Below are positions 13,387 to 13,504 of a DNA stretch of 13,504 nucleotides, in pieces. A program made the position numbers and the translations under genes. The notes below the pieces were generated by a model that was not told where the DNA came from, did no database searches, and saw only the letters and a list, made by a program, of their open reading frames with translations. The stretch lies in NCBI GenBank assembly GCA_028065725.1, contig JAPTVL010000142.1, positions 1-13,504 on the forward strand, given 5' to 3'. Numbering within the stretch: the stretch's first letter is position 1; the number at the start of each line of letters is the position of its first letter. Origin of the DNA: Betaproteobacteria bacterium. GTDB lineage: Bacteria > Pseudomonadota > Gammaproteobacteria > Burkholderiales > Rhodocyclaceae.

Positions 13387-13504
13387 GGTTTTTGCAGGAA
13401 GGACGATACGCCTGCTGCCGTGGCCCTTTCCTGATTGGCCTTGGACCCGAATCCGGTTACGATTACCACGGGTGTCCAAGGGCGTTCGACTTTGAGGCGC
13501 TCGG
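13379..13504 (-). pseudogene. Receiver-domain segment of the interrupted membrane-repeat protein, continuing off the right edge
   Basis: On the - strand from the right edge the frame reads ERLKVERPWTPVVIVTGFGS, then KANQERATAAGVSSFLQKP, and runs into the IS junction. The segment PVVIVTGFG matches strand beta-4 of a receiver domain with its conserved Thr; ERATAAGVSSFLQKP matches helix alpha-4 and strand beta-5 with the conserved Lys-Pro. The phospho-acceptor Asp, which lies in the N-terminal half, would be beyond the window. It continues in frame into 12049 and downward once the IS is removed. The pattern resembles single-domain or FixJ/NtrC-type receivers, but here no DNA-binding domain follows. 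Confidence 0.75.

Overview
This GC-rich window (roughly 60% by eye, not computed) reads as chromosomal DNA of a respiratory Gram-negative bacterium, most likely a betaproteobacterium of the Rhodocyclales type. That placement is an inference from codon choice, Shine-Dalgarno sites, the wealth of periplasmic c-type cytochromes and a sigma-54 regulator. No rRNA, tRNA or other taxonomic marker is present.

Layout. On the + strand lie the last 30 codons of a probable iron-sulfur electron-transfer subunit of a DMSO-reductase-family molybdoenzyme (1-93); a perfect terminator hairpin; a TorD/DmsD-type maturation chaperone (140-775); a UbiE-like quinone methyltransferase paralogue (870-1625); a monoheme cytochrome c (1722-2066); a large fusion of nine c-type heme motifs with a diheme b-type membrane domain, resembling Geobacter CbcL (2182-4188); a second paralogous monoheme cytochrome c (4242-4589); a two-component system made of a heme-c-bearing sensor kinase (4657-7744, broken) and a sigma-54 activator (7741-9165). 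Converging on the - strand are a cytochrome b561-type subunit (9241-9876) and a nonaheme cytochrome c with a C-terminal membrane anchor (9889-11292), a split version of the same quinol/cytochrome module, resembling Geobacter CbcBA. Further right, on the - strand, is a gene joining the end of a response-regulator receiver domain to three repeats of a hydrophobic hairpin; its start lies beyond the window.

Two insertion sequences have each cut a regulatory gene. An IS481-type element (about 5354-6803) sits in the HAMP domain of the sensor kinase. An IS256-family element (12050-13378, 8-bp target duplication GAGACAAG) sits at the end of the receiver domain of the right-hand gene. In both cases the host reading frame is restored when the element and one target copy are removed in silico.

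How the parts may work together (inference). Two bc-type inner-membrane modules that would pass electrons from quinol to periplasmic hemes flank a regulatory pair whose sensor carries its own covalent hemes. This resembles systems in which sigma-54 regulators choose between quinol oxidases of different operating potential (the Geobacter CbcL, CbcBA and BccR logic). The UbiE paralogue could tune the quinone, and the two small cytochromes, which appear to have His rather than Met as sixth ligand, could be low-potential periplasmic carriers. The IS481-type insertion would uncouple the kinase from its heme sensor in this strain.
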